Source of the DNA: Enterobacter cancerogenus
Lineage (GTDB): Bacteria; Pseudomonadota; Gammaproteobacteria; Enterobacterales; Enterobacteriaceae
DNA length: 64,000 nt
Assembly: GCA_000773965.1 (NCBI GenBank)
Contig: JRUP01000034.1
Coordinates: forward strand, 1-64,000
Reading direction: 5' to 3'
In this document: in pieces, positions 1-7,938 of the stretch
Position numbering within the stretch: the first letter of the stretch is position 1
Layout of the letters: every line of letters begins with the position of its first letter
Notes under the pieces: generated by a model
What the model saw: only the letters and a program-made list of their open reading frames with translations
The model's database searches: none
Told to the model about the DNA's origin: nothing
Program-made: the position numbers and the translations under genes

Positions 1-69
1 TTTTCTCCGGCGGGGTGAATTTCTTCACTCCCTGCTGAGCCGTCTGCGTTGCCGCTTTGCCGTCTCAGT
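1..69 (-). other. rRNA operon leader (5' end only)
   Basis: Transcribed leader downstream of the rrn P1 promoter, running off the left edge. On the minus strand it begins ACTGAGACGG and is GC-rich with a GCCGGAGAAAA stretch, the same arrangement I recall for the E. coli rrn P1-P2 interval. The 16S gene itself and any P2 promoter lie outside the window. In E. coli the gene next to gmhB is the rrnH operon, which fits the position and direction seen here. Confidence 0.75.
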
Positions 70-127
70 GGTGGCGCATTATAGGCAGGTTCTGAGGAAG
101 CGCAAGGGCAATTTTCAAGTTTTTATT
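69..127 (-). promoter_or_regulatory. rrn P1 promoter with UP element
   Basis: Minus-strand -10 TATAAT at 78-83 and -35 TTGCGC at 100-105, separated by exactly 16 bp as in E. coli rrn P1 promoters. The discriminator is GCGCCACC followed by the expected start A at 69, matching rrnB P1 in this stretch. Positions about 106-127 are A/T-rich on the minus strand, as expected of an UP element contacting the RNA polymerase alpha subunit. The GC-rich discriminator and 16-bp spacer are the known basis of growth-rate and ppGpp/DksA control. dksA itself lies at 60801-61256 in this window. Confidence 0.9.
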
Positions 128-132
128 CGTTC

Positions 133-147
133 GCTTGAAAATTGCAC
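133..147 (-). promoter_or_regulatory. Fis-binding site I of the rrn P1 promoter
   Basis: The minus strand reads GTGCAATTTTCAAGC, which satisfies every fixed position of the classical Fis consensus GNNYRNNWNNYRNNC. Its centre, position 140, is at -71 relative to the predicted start at 69, the position of Fis site I in E. coli rrnB P1. I did not find equally good matches at the expected sites II and III inside gmhB. Confidence 0.75.
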
Positions 148-160
148 AAAACCGCCTAAA

Positions 161-721
161 TCAGCCCTTTTTAATGCGTCCAGGCAGCTCTGACAGGCTG
201 TTAAGCACCCAATCTGCTGCATTTTCGCCTTCAGCGGTGACCGGCTTACCAGTACGCACCAACACTTTCGTGCCCACACCTGCTGCTGCAGCTGCCTGCA
301 TATCTTCTATTTTGTCACCTACCATATAAGAAGCAGCCATATCGATGTTCAGATGCTTCTGCGCAGAGAGCAGCATACCCGGCTGCGGCTTACGGCAATC
401 ACATACCTGGCGATACTCTTCTACAGTTGCATCTGGCAGATGAGGACAGAAATAGATGCCATCAAGATCGACATCACGATCCGCCAGCGACCAATCCATC
501 CATTCGGTGAGCTGCATAAACTGGTCTTCGGTAAACATGCCGCGCGCAATACCTGACTGGTTGGTCACCAGTACCAGCGCGAAGCCCATCTTCTTTAGCA
601 CCTGTAACGCTTCAATGGTGCCATCGATGAATTCAAAATTATCGATTTCGTGAACATAACCATGATCGACATTCAGGGTGCCATCACGATCCAGGAAAAT
701 AGCGGGGACTTTATTCGACAC
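161..721 (-). CDS. gmhB: D-glycero-beta-D-manno-heptose 1,7-bisphosphate 7-phosphatase
   Basis: A 186-residue cytosolic HAD-superfamily phosphatase that removes the 7-phosphate from heptose 1,7-bisphosphate in the ADP-heptose pathway feeding the LPS inner core. The N-terminal DRDGTLN motif carries the nucleophile Asp11 and acid/base Asp13. Cys92, His94, Cys107 and Cys109 form the zinc site typical of GmhB. The length equals the family norm. It lies next to an rRNA promoter on the same strand and diverges from metN, as in E. coli with the block inverted. No GC-rich terminator separates it from the rrn promoter, so some read-through into rrn is possible. Confidence 0.97.
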   Translation of the reverse strand: MSNKVPAIFLDRDGTLNVDHGYVHEIDNFEFIDGTIEALQVLKKMGFALVLVTNQSGIARGMFTEDQFMQLTEWMDWSLADRDVDLDGIYFCPHLPDATVEEYRQVCDCRKPQPGMLLSAQKHLNIDMAASYMVGDKIEDMQAAAAAGVGTKVLVRTGKPVTAEGENAADWVLNSLSELPGRIKKG

Positions 722-810
722 GTAGAAACTCCTGCTGCAAATAATGCCGCACAGTATCGCATGATTGCATATATAGAGAGAATGGCAGATTGAATGACTT
801 CGATTGATTT

Positions 811-842
811 AGCCGTCTGGATGCCTTAACATCCATCCAAAT
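811..842 (+). promoter_or_regulatory. Tandem met boxes (MetJ operator) upstream of metN
   Basis: Four consecutive 8-bp units, AGCCGTCT, GGATGCCT, TAACATCC and ATCCAAAT, compared with the MetJ consensus AGACGTCT. The first matches 7 of 8 positions, the second 5 and the third 4; the fourth is weak. MetJ with S-adenosylmethionine binds such arrays cooperatively, and metNIQ is a known MetJ target in E. coli. The array lies about 70-100 bp before the metN start. Confidence 0.75.
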
Positions 843-909
843 TTCACGCAGCGCAATCGCGTGAAACCCGATACACCACGGACAACGCAACACGATAACT
901 ATTAAACTA

Positions 910-1941
910 ATGATTAGACTCGAAAACATCACCAAAGTGTTCCAGCAAGGTTCACGCACCATTCAGGCGCTTTCCAACGTCAGCCTGCACGTGCCTGCTG
1001 GACAGATTTATGGCGTCATCGGTTCTTCCGGTGCCGGTAAAAGTACGCTGATCCGCTGCGTTAACTTGCTTGAGCGTCCAACATCAGGACGCGTTCTGGT
1101 TGATGGTCAGGATTTGACTGCCCTCTCCTCCTCAAAACTGACGCTGGCACGCCGTCAGATTGGCATGATTTTCCAGCACTTCAATCTAATGAACTCACGT
1201 ACCGTAGCCGGTAACGTTGCGCTGCCGCTTGAATTGGGCAACCTGTCACGTGAGCAGATCAAAAACCGCGTAACTGAACTGCTGGAGTTAGTTGGACTGG
1301 CGGACAAGCACGACAGCTGGCCTGCGAATCTTTCGGGTGGACAAAAACAGCGTGTGGCGATTGCGCGTGCGCTGGCCACGAATCCAAAAGTTTTGCTGTG
1401 CGACGAAGCCACCAGCGCCCTCGACCCAGCAACCACGCGTTCCATCTTAGAGTTACTGAAAGACATCAACCGCCGTCTGGGGATCACTATTCTGCTGATC
1501 ACTCATGAGATGGATGTGGTGAAACGCATCTGCGATCAGGTTGCTGTTATCAGTAATGGCGAACTGATTGAGAAAGACAGCGTCAGTGAAGTGTTCTCAC
1601 ATCCTAAAACGCCACTGGCTCAGCAATTCATTCAATCGACGCTGCATCTGGATATCCCAGACGATTACCAGCAACGTATGACACCGCAAGCCACAGCTGA
1701 AAGCGTCCCGCTGTTGCGTCTGGAGTTCACCGGCAAATCAGTAGATGCGCCGCTGCTGTCAGAAGCTGCTCGTCGCTTCAATGTGAATAACAACATCATC
1801 AGTGCCCAGATGGATTATGCCGGAGGCGTGAAGTTCGGCATCATGCTGGCCGAGATGGATGGCAGTGAAACAGACACACAGGCAGCGATTGCCTGGCTGA
1901 AAGAAAATCATGTGAAAGTAGAGGTACTGGGTTATGTCTGA
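910..1941 (+). CDS. metN: Methionine ABC transporter ATP-binding protein MetN
   Basis: A 343-residue ATPase of the MetNIQ importer for D- and L-methionine, on the cytoplasmic face. Walker A GSSGAGKS is at 38-45, the Q-loop at Gln89, signature LSGGQ at 141-145, Walker B VLLCDE at 161-166 and the switch His at 200. The C-terminal ~80 residues form the NIL/ACT-like domain that binds methionine and inhibits transport when the internal pool is full. It overlaps metI by 8 bp, indicating translational coupling. The met boxes upstream indicate repression by MetJ. Confidence 0.97.
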   Translation: MIRLENITKVFQQGSRTIQALSNVSLHVPAGQIYGVIGSSGAGKSTLIRCVNLLERPTSGRVLVDGQDLTALSSSKLTLARRQIGMIFQHFNLMNSRTVAGNVALPLELGNLSREQIKNRVTELLELVGLADKHDSWPANLSGGQKQRVAIARALATNPKVLLCDEATSALDPATTRSILELLKDINRRLGITILLITHEMDVVKRICDQVAVISNGELIEKDSVSEVFSHPKTPLAQQFIQSTLHLDIPDDYQQRMTPQATAESVPLLRLEFTGKSVDAPLLSEAARRFNVNNNIISAQMDYAGGVKFGIMLAEMDGSETDTQAAIAWLKENHVKVEVLGYV

Positions 1942-2587
1942 AGCGATGCTGTGGTTACTGACGCGTGGCGTCTGGGAAACGCTGATGATGACCTTCGTCT
2001 CTGGTTTCTTTGGTTTTGTACTCGGCCTGCCCGTCGGCGTGCTGCTGTATGTCACTCGCCCAGGGCAAATTCTGGCCAATGGCACACTATATCGCGTGCT
2101 CTCAGCGGTGGTGAATATCTTCCGTTCAATCCCCTTCATTATATTACTGGTGTGGATGATTCCTTTCACGCGCATGATTGTCGGCACCTCCATTGGTTTG
2201 CAGGCTGCAATCGTGCCACTGACAGTCGGCGCCGCACCTTTCATTGCGCGTATGGTCGAGAATGCGCTGTTAGAGTTGCCAACCGGTTTAATCGAAGCCT
2301 CACGCGCGATGGGCGCGACTCCCCTGCAGATCGTACGTAAAGTGCTGCTGCCAGAAGCCCTGCCGGGTCTGGTGAATGCCGCTACAATTACTCTGATTAC
2401 GCTGGTCGGCTATTCCGCCATGGGTGGCGCGGTCGGCGCAGGTGGCTTGGGTCAGATTGGCTATCAGTATGGTTACATTGGTTATAACGCCACTGTGATG
2501 AATACCGTGCTGATTTTGCTGGTTGTTCTGGTGTATCTCATTCAATTCTGTGGCGACCGCATTGTCCGTGCTGTGTCACATAAATAA
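1934..2587 (+). CDS. metI: Methionine ABC transporter permease MetI
   Basis: A 217-residue inner-membrane permease; two copies form the channel of MetNIQ. The protein is strongly hydrophobic with about five membrane segments. The sequence [19 protein letters not shown] near residues 118-136 is the EAA loop that docks onto MetN. Its start lies inside the 3' end of metN, and metQ follows after 37 bp, so the three genes form one operon. Length and order match E. coli. Confidence 0.97.
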   Translation: MSEAMLWLLTRGVWETLMMTFVSGFFGFVLGLPVGVLLYVTRPGQILANGTLYRVLSAVVNIFRSIPFIILLVWMIPFTRMIVGTSIGLQAAIVPLTVGAAPFIARMVENALLELPTGLIEASRAMGATPLQIVRKVLLPEALPGLVNAATITLITLVGYSAMGGAVGAGGLGQIGYQYGYIGYNATVMNTVLILLVVLVYLIQFCGDRIVRAVSHK

Positions 2588-2624
2588 GTAAACAACATCA
2601 ATAGTCCTCTATTAAGGAAGGGAT

Positions 2625-3440
2625 ATGTCTTTCACATTTAAAAAGATTGCCGCTGTGGGTGCTCTGATTGGCGCAATTGCGCTGGCAGGATGCGATCAGA
2701 AAGCTAAAGACCCAAACCACATCAAAGTGGGTGTGATTGTCGGTGCTGAGCAGCAGGTTGCTGAAACCGCAGTTAAGGTCGCTAAAGAGAAATACGGTCT
2801 GGATGTTGAGCTGGTGACCTTTAACGATTACGTGCTGCCGAACGAAGCATTAAGCAAAGGCGATATCGATGTTAACGCCTTCCAGCATAAGCCTTATCTG
2901 GATCAGCAGATCAAAGACCGTGGCTATAAGCTTGTGCCAGTGGGTAACACCTTCGTTTATCCGATTGCTGGCTATTCAAAGAAAATCAAATCACTGGATG
3001 AACTGCAAAACGGTGCACAGGTTGCGATTCCTAACGATCCAACCAACCTCGGTCGTTCACTGCTGCTGCTGCAGAAAGTCGGCCTGATCAAACTGAAAGA
3101 TGGCGTGGGCCTGCTGCCAACCTCTCTGGATATCGTTGAGAACCCTAAAAACCTGAAGATTGTTGAGCTGGAAGCACCGCAGCTTCCACGTTCACTGGAC
3201 GATCAGCAGATTGCGCTGGCGGTGATCAACACCACTTACGCCAGCCAGATTGGCCTGACACCTGCGAAAGATGGCATCTTTGTTGAAGACAAAGATTCTC
3301 CTTACGTGAACCTGATCGTTAGCCGTGAAGATAATAAAGATGCGGAAAACGTGAAGAAATTTGTTCAGGCATATCAGTCTGATGAAGTTTCTGAAGCCGC
3401 GAACAAAATCTTCAACGGTGGTGCAGTTAAAGGCTGGTAA
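2625..3440 (+). CDS. metQ: Methionine-binding lipoprotein MetQ
   Basis: A 271-residue substrate-binding lipoprotein of the NlpA family that delivers methionine to MetNI. The signal peptide ends in a lipobox (LAGC) with the acylated Cys23. Asp24 at +2 predicts retention in the inner membrane. The rest is one type-II periplasmic binding fold without internal repeats. A good ribosome site (AAGGAAGGG) precedes the ATG. It is the last gene of metNIQ and is followed directly by a strong intrinsic terminator. Confidence 0.96.
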   Translation: MSFTFKKIAAVGALIGAIALAGCDQKAKDPNHIKVGVIVGAEQQVAETAVKVAKEKYGLDVELVTFNDYVLPNEALSKGDIDVNAFQHKPYLDQQIKDRGYKLVPVGNTFVYPIAGYSKKIKSLDELQNGAQVAIPNDPTNLGRSLLLLQKVGLIKLKDGVGLLPTSLDIVENPKNLKIVELEAPQLPRSLDDQQIALAVINTTYASQIGLTPAKDGIFVEDKDSPYVNLIVSREDNKDAENVKKFVQAYQSDEVSEAANKIFNGGAVKGW

Positions 3441-3461
3441 TTTTCGCCTTTGATGCCATCC

Positions 3462-3489
3462 AGGGCGGCTTCGGCCGCCCTTTCTTTTT
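3462..3489 (+). terminator. Intrinsic terminator of metNIQ
   Basis: Stem GGGCGGC / GCCGCCC at 3463-3469 and 3474-3480 closed by a UUCG tetraloop, followed by TTTCTTTTT. Confidence 0.9.
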
Positions 3490-3555
3490 GCTGACTTGTT
3501 ATTTAATCCCGTCCTTGTTTCAATAACGCCACTTTTTACTACTGAGGATGTTGCC

Positions 3556-3957
3556 ATGCGTTTTTTACCGCTCTGCTTGTTAGCATTGATGCTAACCGGG
3601 TGTGTCCATGAATATCACCCAATAAGCAGTGCTCCCGCCCGCCCGCAACCATCATCCAGCGAACCAGAACGTAAGCCTGCTCCACGTCCTGCACCGGTAA
3701 AAATTTATACCGATGCCACCGATCTGGTCAGTAATCCGTTCCGCGATCTGGGCGAAGTCTCTGCCGATGATTGCCAAAGCAGCAGCCAGGATTCGCCACC
3801 GAATATCAATACCGCGCGTAAGCGTCTGCAGATTAAAGCAGCCGGGATGAAAGCGAACGCGATATTGCTGCATAAATGCGAAATCGTCACCAGCACGCCG
3901 GGCTGCTATCGTCAGGCGATTTGCCAGGGCTCAGCACTGAAAGTTTCCAATCAATGA
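3556..3957 (+). CDS. rcsF: Rcs stress sensor outer-membrane lipoprotein RcsF
   Basis: A 133-residue lipoprotein that senses LPS and peptidoglycan damage and relieves IgaA inhibition of the Rcs phosphorelay. The start MRFLPLCLLA was chosen over an upstream in-frame ATG at 3496 because it gives a proper signal peptide ending in LTGC with lipidated Cys16. A Pro/Ser-rich linker (about 26-48) precedes the folded domain, which carries Cys73, Cys108, Cys117 and Cys123, the four cysteines that form nonconsecutive disulfides in E. coli RcsF. The stop overlaps the trmO start (ATGA). Confidence 0.95.
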   Translation: MRFLPLCLLALMLTGCVHEYHPISSAPARPQPSSSEPERKPAPRPAPVKIYTDATDLVSNPFRDLGEVSADDCQSSSQDSPPNINTARKRLQIKAAGMKANAILLHKCEIVTSTPGCYRQAICQGSALKVSNQ

Positions 3958-4658
3958 GTGATTTTGCCTTTGCGCAAATCGGCGTCATTCGTTCGCCGTG
4001 GAAAGAAAAATTTGCCGTACCGCGCCAGCCTGGATTAGTTCAGGATGGCGGCGGCGAGTTGCATCTCCTGCCGCCTTATAATCAGCCAGAAGCGGTGCGC
4101 GGGCTTGAAGCCTTCAGCCATCTTTGGGTGCTGTTTGTTTTCCATCAGACCATGGAAGGCGGTTGGCGCCCAACCGTGCGCCCTCCTCGCTTAGGCGGCA
4201 ACGCACGCATGGGAGTCTTCGCCACCCGATCCACCTTTCGCCCTAACCCCATCGGCATGTCGCTGGTCGAATTGAAAGGCATTCGATGTGAAAAGCAGCA
4301 GGTGATTCTGCAACTTGGTAGTCTGGATTTAGTCGATGGCACACCGGTAGTCGATATCAAACCCTACCTGCCGTTTGCTGAAGCCCTGCCCGATGCCCGC
4401 GCTGGCTTTGCCCAGAGCGCACCGGATGCCACCATGCCCGTGCGTTTCTCTGCTCTGGCGCAAAACCAAATCCAGCAGCAGAAGAACTATCCCCATCTGG
4501 CACGTTTTATCGCTGACGTTTTAGCGCAGGATCCCCGCCCAGCTTACCGTAAAGGTGAAGCGGAAGATCGTGAGTATGCTGCCTGGCTACTCGACTTTAA
4601 CGTGCGCTGGCGTATCGATGAGATCGGCACAGAAGTGATCGCTCTCGATCCACGCTAA
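3954..4658 (+). CDS. trmO: tRNA (adenine(37)-N6)-methyltransferase TrmO
   Basis: A 234-residue SAM-dependent enzyme that methylates the N6 of t6A37 in threonine tRNAs. It is a beta-barrel (UPF0066/TsaA) methyltransferase and has no Rossmann motif. The conserved blocks IGVIRSPWKEKFAVPRQPG (about 8-26) and ARMGVFATRSTFRPNPIGMS (about 83-102) identify the family. The start is the ATG overlapping the rcsF stop by an ATGA junction; a longer reading frame from 3876 lies inside rcsF and is less likely. Also known as YaeB/TsaA. Confidence 0.95.
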   Translation: MSDFAFAQIGVIRSPWKEKFAVPRQPGLVQDGGGELHLLPPYNQPEAVRGLEAFSHLWVLFVFHQTMEGGWRPTVRPPRLGGNARMGVFATRSTFRPNPIGMSLVELKGIRCEKQQVILQLGSLDLVDGTPVVDIKPYLPFAEALPDARAGFAQSAPDATMPVRFSALAQNQIQQQKNYPHLARFIADVLAQDPRPAYRKGEAEDREYAAWLLDFNVRWRIDEIGTEVIALDPR

Positions 4659-4665
4659 AACAAGC

Positions 4666-4694
4666 TTTTGAGTGAATGATCTCGCTGGTACACT
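4666..4694 (+). promoter_or_regulatory. Candidate proS promoter
   Basis: TTTTGA at 4666-4671 and TACACT at 4689-4694 with a 17-bp spacer. The -10 is preceded by TGG, giving an extended -10 context. It is 55 bp before the proS ATG. The -35 element is weak. Confidence 0.5.
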
Positions 4695-4748
4695 AGCCGC
4701 CAGAAAATTTTTTGTCCGTGTCCTTCCGTACAACTGGAATCGTAATCA

Positions 4749-6467
4749 ATGCGTACTACTCAATATCTGCTCTCTACTCTGAAAGAGACGCCATCCGATG
4801 CGGAAGTGATCAGCCACCAGCTGATGCTGCGCGCCGGTATGATCCGTAAACTGGCTTCTGGTCTTTATACCTGGCTGCCGACCGGTGTTCGCGTGCTGCG
4901 AAAAGTTGAAAACATCGTACGCGAAGAGATGAACAACGCGGGTGCGATTGAGATCTCCATGCCGGTGGTTCAGCCTGCCGATTTATGGGAAGAGAGCGGC
5001 CGTTGGGAGCAGTACGGCCCAGAACTGCTGCGCATTAAAGATCGCCACGAGCGTCCGTTCGTGTTGGGTCCAACTCACGAAGAAGTGGTCACCGATTTGA
5101 TCCGCAACGAGCTGAGCTCGTACAAGCAACTGCCGCTGAATCTGTATCAAATCCAGACCAAATTCCGTGACGAAGTGCGCCCGCGTTTTGGTGTGATGCG
5201 CTCACGTGAGTTCATCATGAAAGATGCATACTCCTTCCACACCTCACAGGAATCCTTACAGGAAACCTATGATGCGATGTATCGCGCATACAGCCAGAGC
5301 TTCAGCCGTATGGGGCTGGATTTCCGCGCCGTACAGGCTGACACCGGTTCAATTGGCGGTAGCGGTTCTCACGAATTCCAGGTGCTGGCGCAGAGCGGTG
5401 AAGATGATGTGATCTTCTCCAGCGAATCCGATTACGCCGCCAACATCGAAAAAGCCGAAGCACTGGCGCCAGCAGGCGAACGTCCGGCTGCGACTCAGGC
5501 GATGACGCAGTTCGCGACGCCAAACGCCAAAACCATTGCTGAGCTGGTCGAGCAACATCAGATCCCGGTAGAAAAAACCGTGAAAACGCTGATTGTTAAA
5601 GGTGCGGAAGAGAGCGGCCATGCGCTGGTTGCCTTGTTGGTTCGCGGCGATCATGAACTCAACGAAATCAAAGCCGAGCATCTGGATATCGTTGCCTCTC
5701 CGCTGGAGATGGGCAGTGAAGAAGCGATTCGCGCCGCCGTTGGCGCAGGTTTTGGTTCTATCGGGCCGGTTGGTCTAAGCATGCCTGTGATTGCTGACCG
5801 CACCGTTGCCAAGATGAGCGATTTCTCTGCAGGCGCCAACATTGATGGTCAGCACTTTGCCGGCATCAACTGGCTGCGCGATCTGCCAGAAGCACGCGTA
5901 GAAGATATCCGTAACGTGGTTGAAGGCGATCCAAGCCCGGATGGCAAAGGCACGCTGCAAATCAAACGTGGTATCGAAGTCGGTCACATCTTCCAGCTTG
6001 GCACCAAGTATTCTGACGCGATGAAAGCGGCAGTACAGGGTGAAGATGGCCGTAACCAGATCATGACCATGGGCTGCTACGGTATTGGTATTACGCGTGT
6101 AGTGGCAGCGGCCATCGAGCAGAACCATGACGAACGCGGCATCATCTGGCCAGCCGCGCTGGCACCGTTCGAAGTCGCGATTCTGCCTATGAATATGCAG
6201 AAATCCTTCCGTGTGAAAGAGCTGGCTGAAGAGTTGTACAGCCAACTGCGTGCTAAAGGCATTGATGTGATTCTGGATGACCGCAAAGAGCGCCCAGGTG
6301 TGATGTTTGCTGATATGGAACTTATTGGCGTGCCACATACTATCGTCATCGGTGACCGTAACCTCGATAACGAAGAGATCGAGTACAAGTCGCGTTCATC
6401 CAGCGAGAAGCAGATGATCAAACAGCACGATATTGTCGAATTCCTGGCAAAAGCGCTGAACAAGTAA
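4749..6467 (+). CDS. proS: Prolyl-tRNA synthetase
   Basis: A 572-residue cytosolic class II aminoacyl-tRNA synthetase of the bacterial type. Motif 2 is around [17 protein letters not shown] (about 139-155), and motif 3 is [11 protein letters not shown] (about 443-453). Between them, about residues 225-400, lies the YbaK-like editing insertion that hydrolyses Ala-tRNAPro. The C-terminal anticodon-binding domain starts near 470. Length equals that of E. coli ProS. The gene has its own candidate promoter and terminator. Confidence 0.98.
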   Translation: MRTTQYLLSTLKETPSDAEVISHQLMLRAGMIRKLASGLYTWLPTGVRVLRKVENIVREEMNNAGAIEISMPVVQPADLWEESGRWEQYGPELLRIKDRHERPFVLGPTHEEVVTDLIRNELSSYKQLPLNLYQIQTKFRDEVRPRFGVMRSREFIMKDAYSFHTSQESLQETYDAMYRAYSQSFSRMGLDFRAVQADTGSIGGSGSHEFQVLAQSGEDDVIFSSESDYAANIEKAEALAPAGERPAATQAMTQFATPNAKTIAELVEQHQIPVEKTVKTLIVKGAEESGHALVALLVRGDHELNEIKAEHLDIVASPLEMGSEEAIRAAVGAGFGSIGPVGLSMPVIADRTVAKMSDFSAGANIDGQHFAGINWLRDLPEARVEDIRNVVEGDPSPDGKGTLQIKRGIEVGHIFQLGTKYSDAMKAAVQGEDGRNQIMTMGCYGIGITRVVAAAIEQNHDERGIIWPAALAPFEVAILPMNMQKSFRVKELAEELYSQLRAKGIDVILDDRKERPGVMFADMELIGVPHTIVIGDRNLDNEEIEYKSRSSSEKQMIKQHDIVEFLAKALNK

Positions 6468-6472
6468 GACTG

Positions 6473-6498
6473 AAACGCCTCCAGCTGGAGGCGTTTTT
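6473..6498 (+). terminator. Intrinsic terminator of proS
   Basis: Ten-bp stem AAACGCCTCC / GGAGGCGTTT (6473-6482, 6487-6496) with loop AGCT and a short T tract. It sits against the end of the convergent arfB gene and may also slow transcription from that side. Confidence 0.85.
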
Positions 6499-6908
6499 CA
6501 TTGCACTTTTCCCCGCATCGCTTTCACATTACTGCGCCGTGATTTCCCCTCGAGCCGCCGCTCTTTAGATGCACGCGTGGGTCGTGTCGCCCGCCGGGTT
6601 TTTTCCACCGTGGTTAACTCACGAATCAGATTGATCAGCCGCTGCAGGGCCGCCTCGCGATTCATTTCCTGGCTGCGATACTCCTGAGATTTGATGATCA
6701 CCACGCCTTCTGCCGTAATCAAATGGTGGCTCGCAGCCAATAGGCGTTCCTTGTAGAACGGTGGCAGCGAAGAGGCATGGATATCAAAACGCAGATGGAT
6801 AGCAGTAGACGTTTTATTCACATGCTGCCCGCCCGCACCTTGTGCACGAATGGCACTGAGCTCGACCTCGTTGTCTGCAAGTGAAATTGAACGCGACAGC
6901 ACGATCAT
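6498..6908 (-). CDS. arfB: Alternative ribosome-rescue factor ArfB (peptidyl-tRNA hydrolase)
   Basis: A 136-residue release-factor-like protein (YaeJ) that frees ribosomes stalled on truncated mRNA independently of tmRNA. The catalytic GGQ is at 26-28 ([11 protein letters not shown]). The protein ends in a basic tail (about 105-136, many Arg and Lys) that occupies the empty mRNA channel in the ribosome. In E. coli nlpE and yaeF separate this gene from proS; here it is directly convergent with proS. Confidence 0.96.
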   Translation of the reverse strand: MIVLSRSISLADNEVELSAIRAQGAGGQHVNKTSTAIHLRFDIHASSLPPFYKERLLAASHHLITAEGVVIIKSQEYRSQEMNREAALQRLINLIRELTTVEKTRRATRPTRASKERRLEGKSRRSNVKAMRGKVQ

Positions 6909-7124
6909 CTGTCACCTGCCTTTAAGAACGATGTTGTGTCGCGGAATAACCTGTTCATCAACTTAACCTTTTGTGCGCCGCCTTCCTGCTTAAGGCCAGC
7001 GCTGTGTGTCACTTTTACACTTTTCTTTGCACAGATCGCAGCTTCCCCTGGCTGATTTCCATGAAAATCCTGTGATATAGTCGCTCATCAACCAGAGTAT
7101 TTAAGCTCTGCTGAGGAGGTGTAT

Positions 7125-7325
7125 GTGCAAAAGTATTGTGAGTTAGTTCGCCAGAAGTATGCCGAAATCGGCAGTGGCGACCTGGGGTATGTGCCAGACG
7201 CGATAGGTTGCGCGCTAAACGCACTCAACGATATTGCCGCTAATTCTGCGCTAAACTCTTCTGTCAGGGAACAAGCAGCTTACGCTGCTGCTAACTTATT
7301 GGTGAGCGACTATGTTGACGAATGA
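7125..7325 (+). CDS. yaeP: YaeP family protein
   Basis: A 66-residue acidic protein nearly identical in plan to E. coli YaeP (UPF0253), function unknown. The GTG at 7125 is preferred to the GTG two codons upstream because it yields the family start MQKYCEL and leaves GAGGAGG (7113-7119) at a normal distance. Conserved blocks are [10 protein letters not shown] and the C-terminal [14 protein letters not shown]. It overlaps the downstream rof by 14 bp, so the two are translationally linked. Its link with an inhibitor of Rho hints at a related job, but that is only inference. Confidence 0.9.
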   Translation: MQKYCELVRQKYAEIGSGDLGYVPDAIGCALNALNDIAANSALNSSVREQAAYAAANLLVSDYVDE

Positions 7326-7575
7326 AGCCTACAAACCCATCAACTGCGATGACTACGATAGCCTCGAGCTCGCCTGCACCAAACACTGGACGCTGTCTTT
7401 GCAGTTAAAAAACGGCGATCAGCTAAAGGCGAAAGCCGTTGACATGGTCTCACGTAAAAACGTGGAGTACCTGACGGTCGATCTCTCCGGTGAAACCCGC
7501 GAACTGCGTCTTGACCATATCGCCAGCTTCAGTCATCCCGAGCTGGGCACCGTCATCGTTAGCGAAGACGAATAA
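7312..7575 (+). CDS. rof: Rho-binding antiterminator Rof
   Basis: An 87-residue Sm-like small protein (YaeO) that binds transcription terminator Rho near its primary RNA-binding site and inhibits termination. It begins with the acidic segment [16 protein letters not shown] characteristic of Rof. The ATG lies within the last codons of yaeP in another frame. A GC-rich stem-loop follows the stop at 7587-7608. Confidence 0.93.
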   Translation: MLTNEAYKPINCDDYDSLELACTKHWTLSLQLKNGDQLKAKAVDMVSRKNVEYLTVDLSGETRELRLDHIASFSHPELGTVIVSEDE

Positions 7576-7586
7576 TTACCACATTC

Positions 7587-7608
7587 GGGCGGGAATGCTA
7601 TCCCGCCC
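7587..7608. terminator. GC-rich stem-loop between convergent rof and the cytochrome c gene
   Basis: Stem GGGCGGGA / TCCCGCCC with loop ATGCTA. Neither strand has a T tract after it, so it is a weak candidate for intrinsic termination and may instead protect the 3' ends. Confidence 0.5.
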
Positions 7609-7615
7609 CCCTCGC

Positions 7616-7927
7616 TTACGGCTTCAGCGAACTGTAATACGCCGATAAATCTTCCATATCCTGATCGCTCAATCCTGCCACAAACGCTTTCATCACTTCT
7701 GCCTGACCACCGCTACGCTCCCCTTTTTTATATGCCTGCAAGGAGTGCAGCAGGTAAGGCGCATGTTGCCCGGCAAGATTGGGATAAAGCGGCACCGCAC
7801 TTTTTCCTTCCGCACCATGACACGCCAGGCAGGTTGCTGCTTTTTGCGCGCCGGCATTCACATCGCCGTCGGCAAAAGCCGGCAACGCTGCGGCCAGCAA
7901 TGCTGCCGCCATCCAGTGTTTCATCAT
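7616..7927 (-). CDS. Small periplasmic monohaem cytochrome c
   Basis: A 103-residue class I c-type cytochrome. The N-terminal 19 residues form a Sec signal peptide ending AFA before Asp20. The haem-binding CxxCH is Cys33-Leu-Ala-Cys36-His37, and Met79 is the likely second axial ligand, as in the cytochrome c553/c4 family. It is an electron carrier; the partner is not evident. It sits 11 bp downstream of tilS on the same strand and probably shares its transcript. E. coli K-12 has no gene here. Two adjacent ATGs are possible starts. Confidence 0.88.
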   Translation of the reverse strand: MMKHWMAAALLAAALPAFADGDVNAGAQKAATCLACHGAEGKSAVPLYPNLAGQHAPYLLHSLQAYKKGERSGGQAEVMKAFVAGLSDQDMEDLSAYYSSLKP

Positions 7928-7938
7928 TGCTCTCCATC

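Noticed and set aside
5775-6338. A 187-codon open frame antisense to proS
   Set aside because: No domain, no upstream signals; explained by proS codon bias.
7587-7608. Strong bidirectional terminator between rof and the cytochrome gene
   Set aside because: The stem is good but neither strand has a T tract, so it was kept only as a weak stem-loop.
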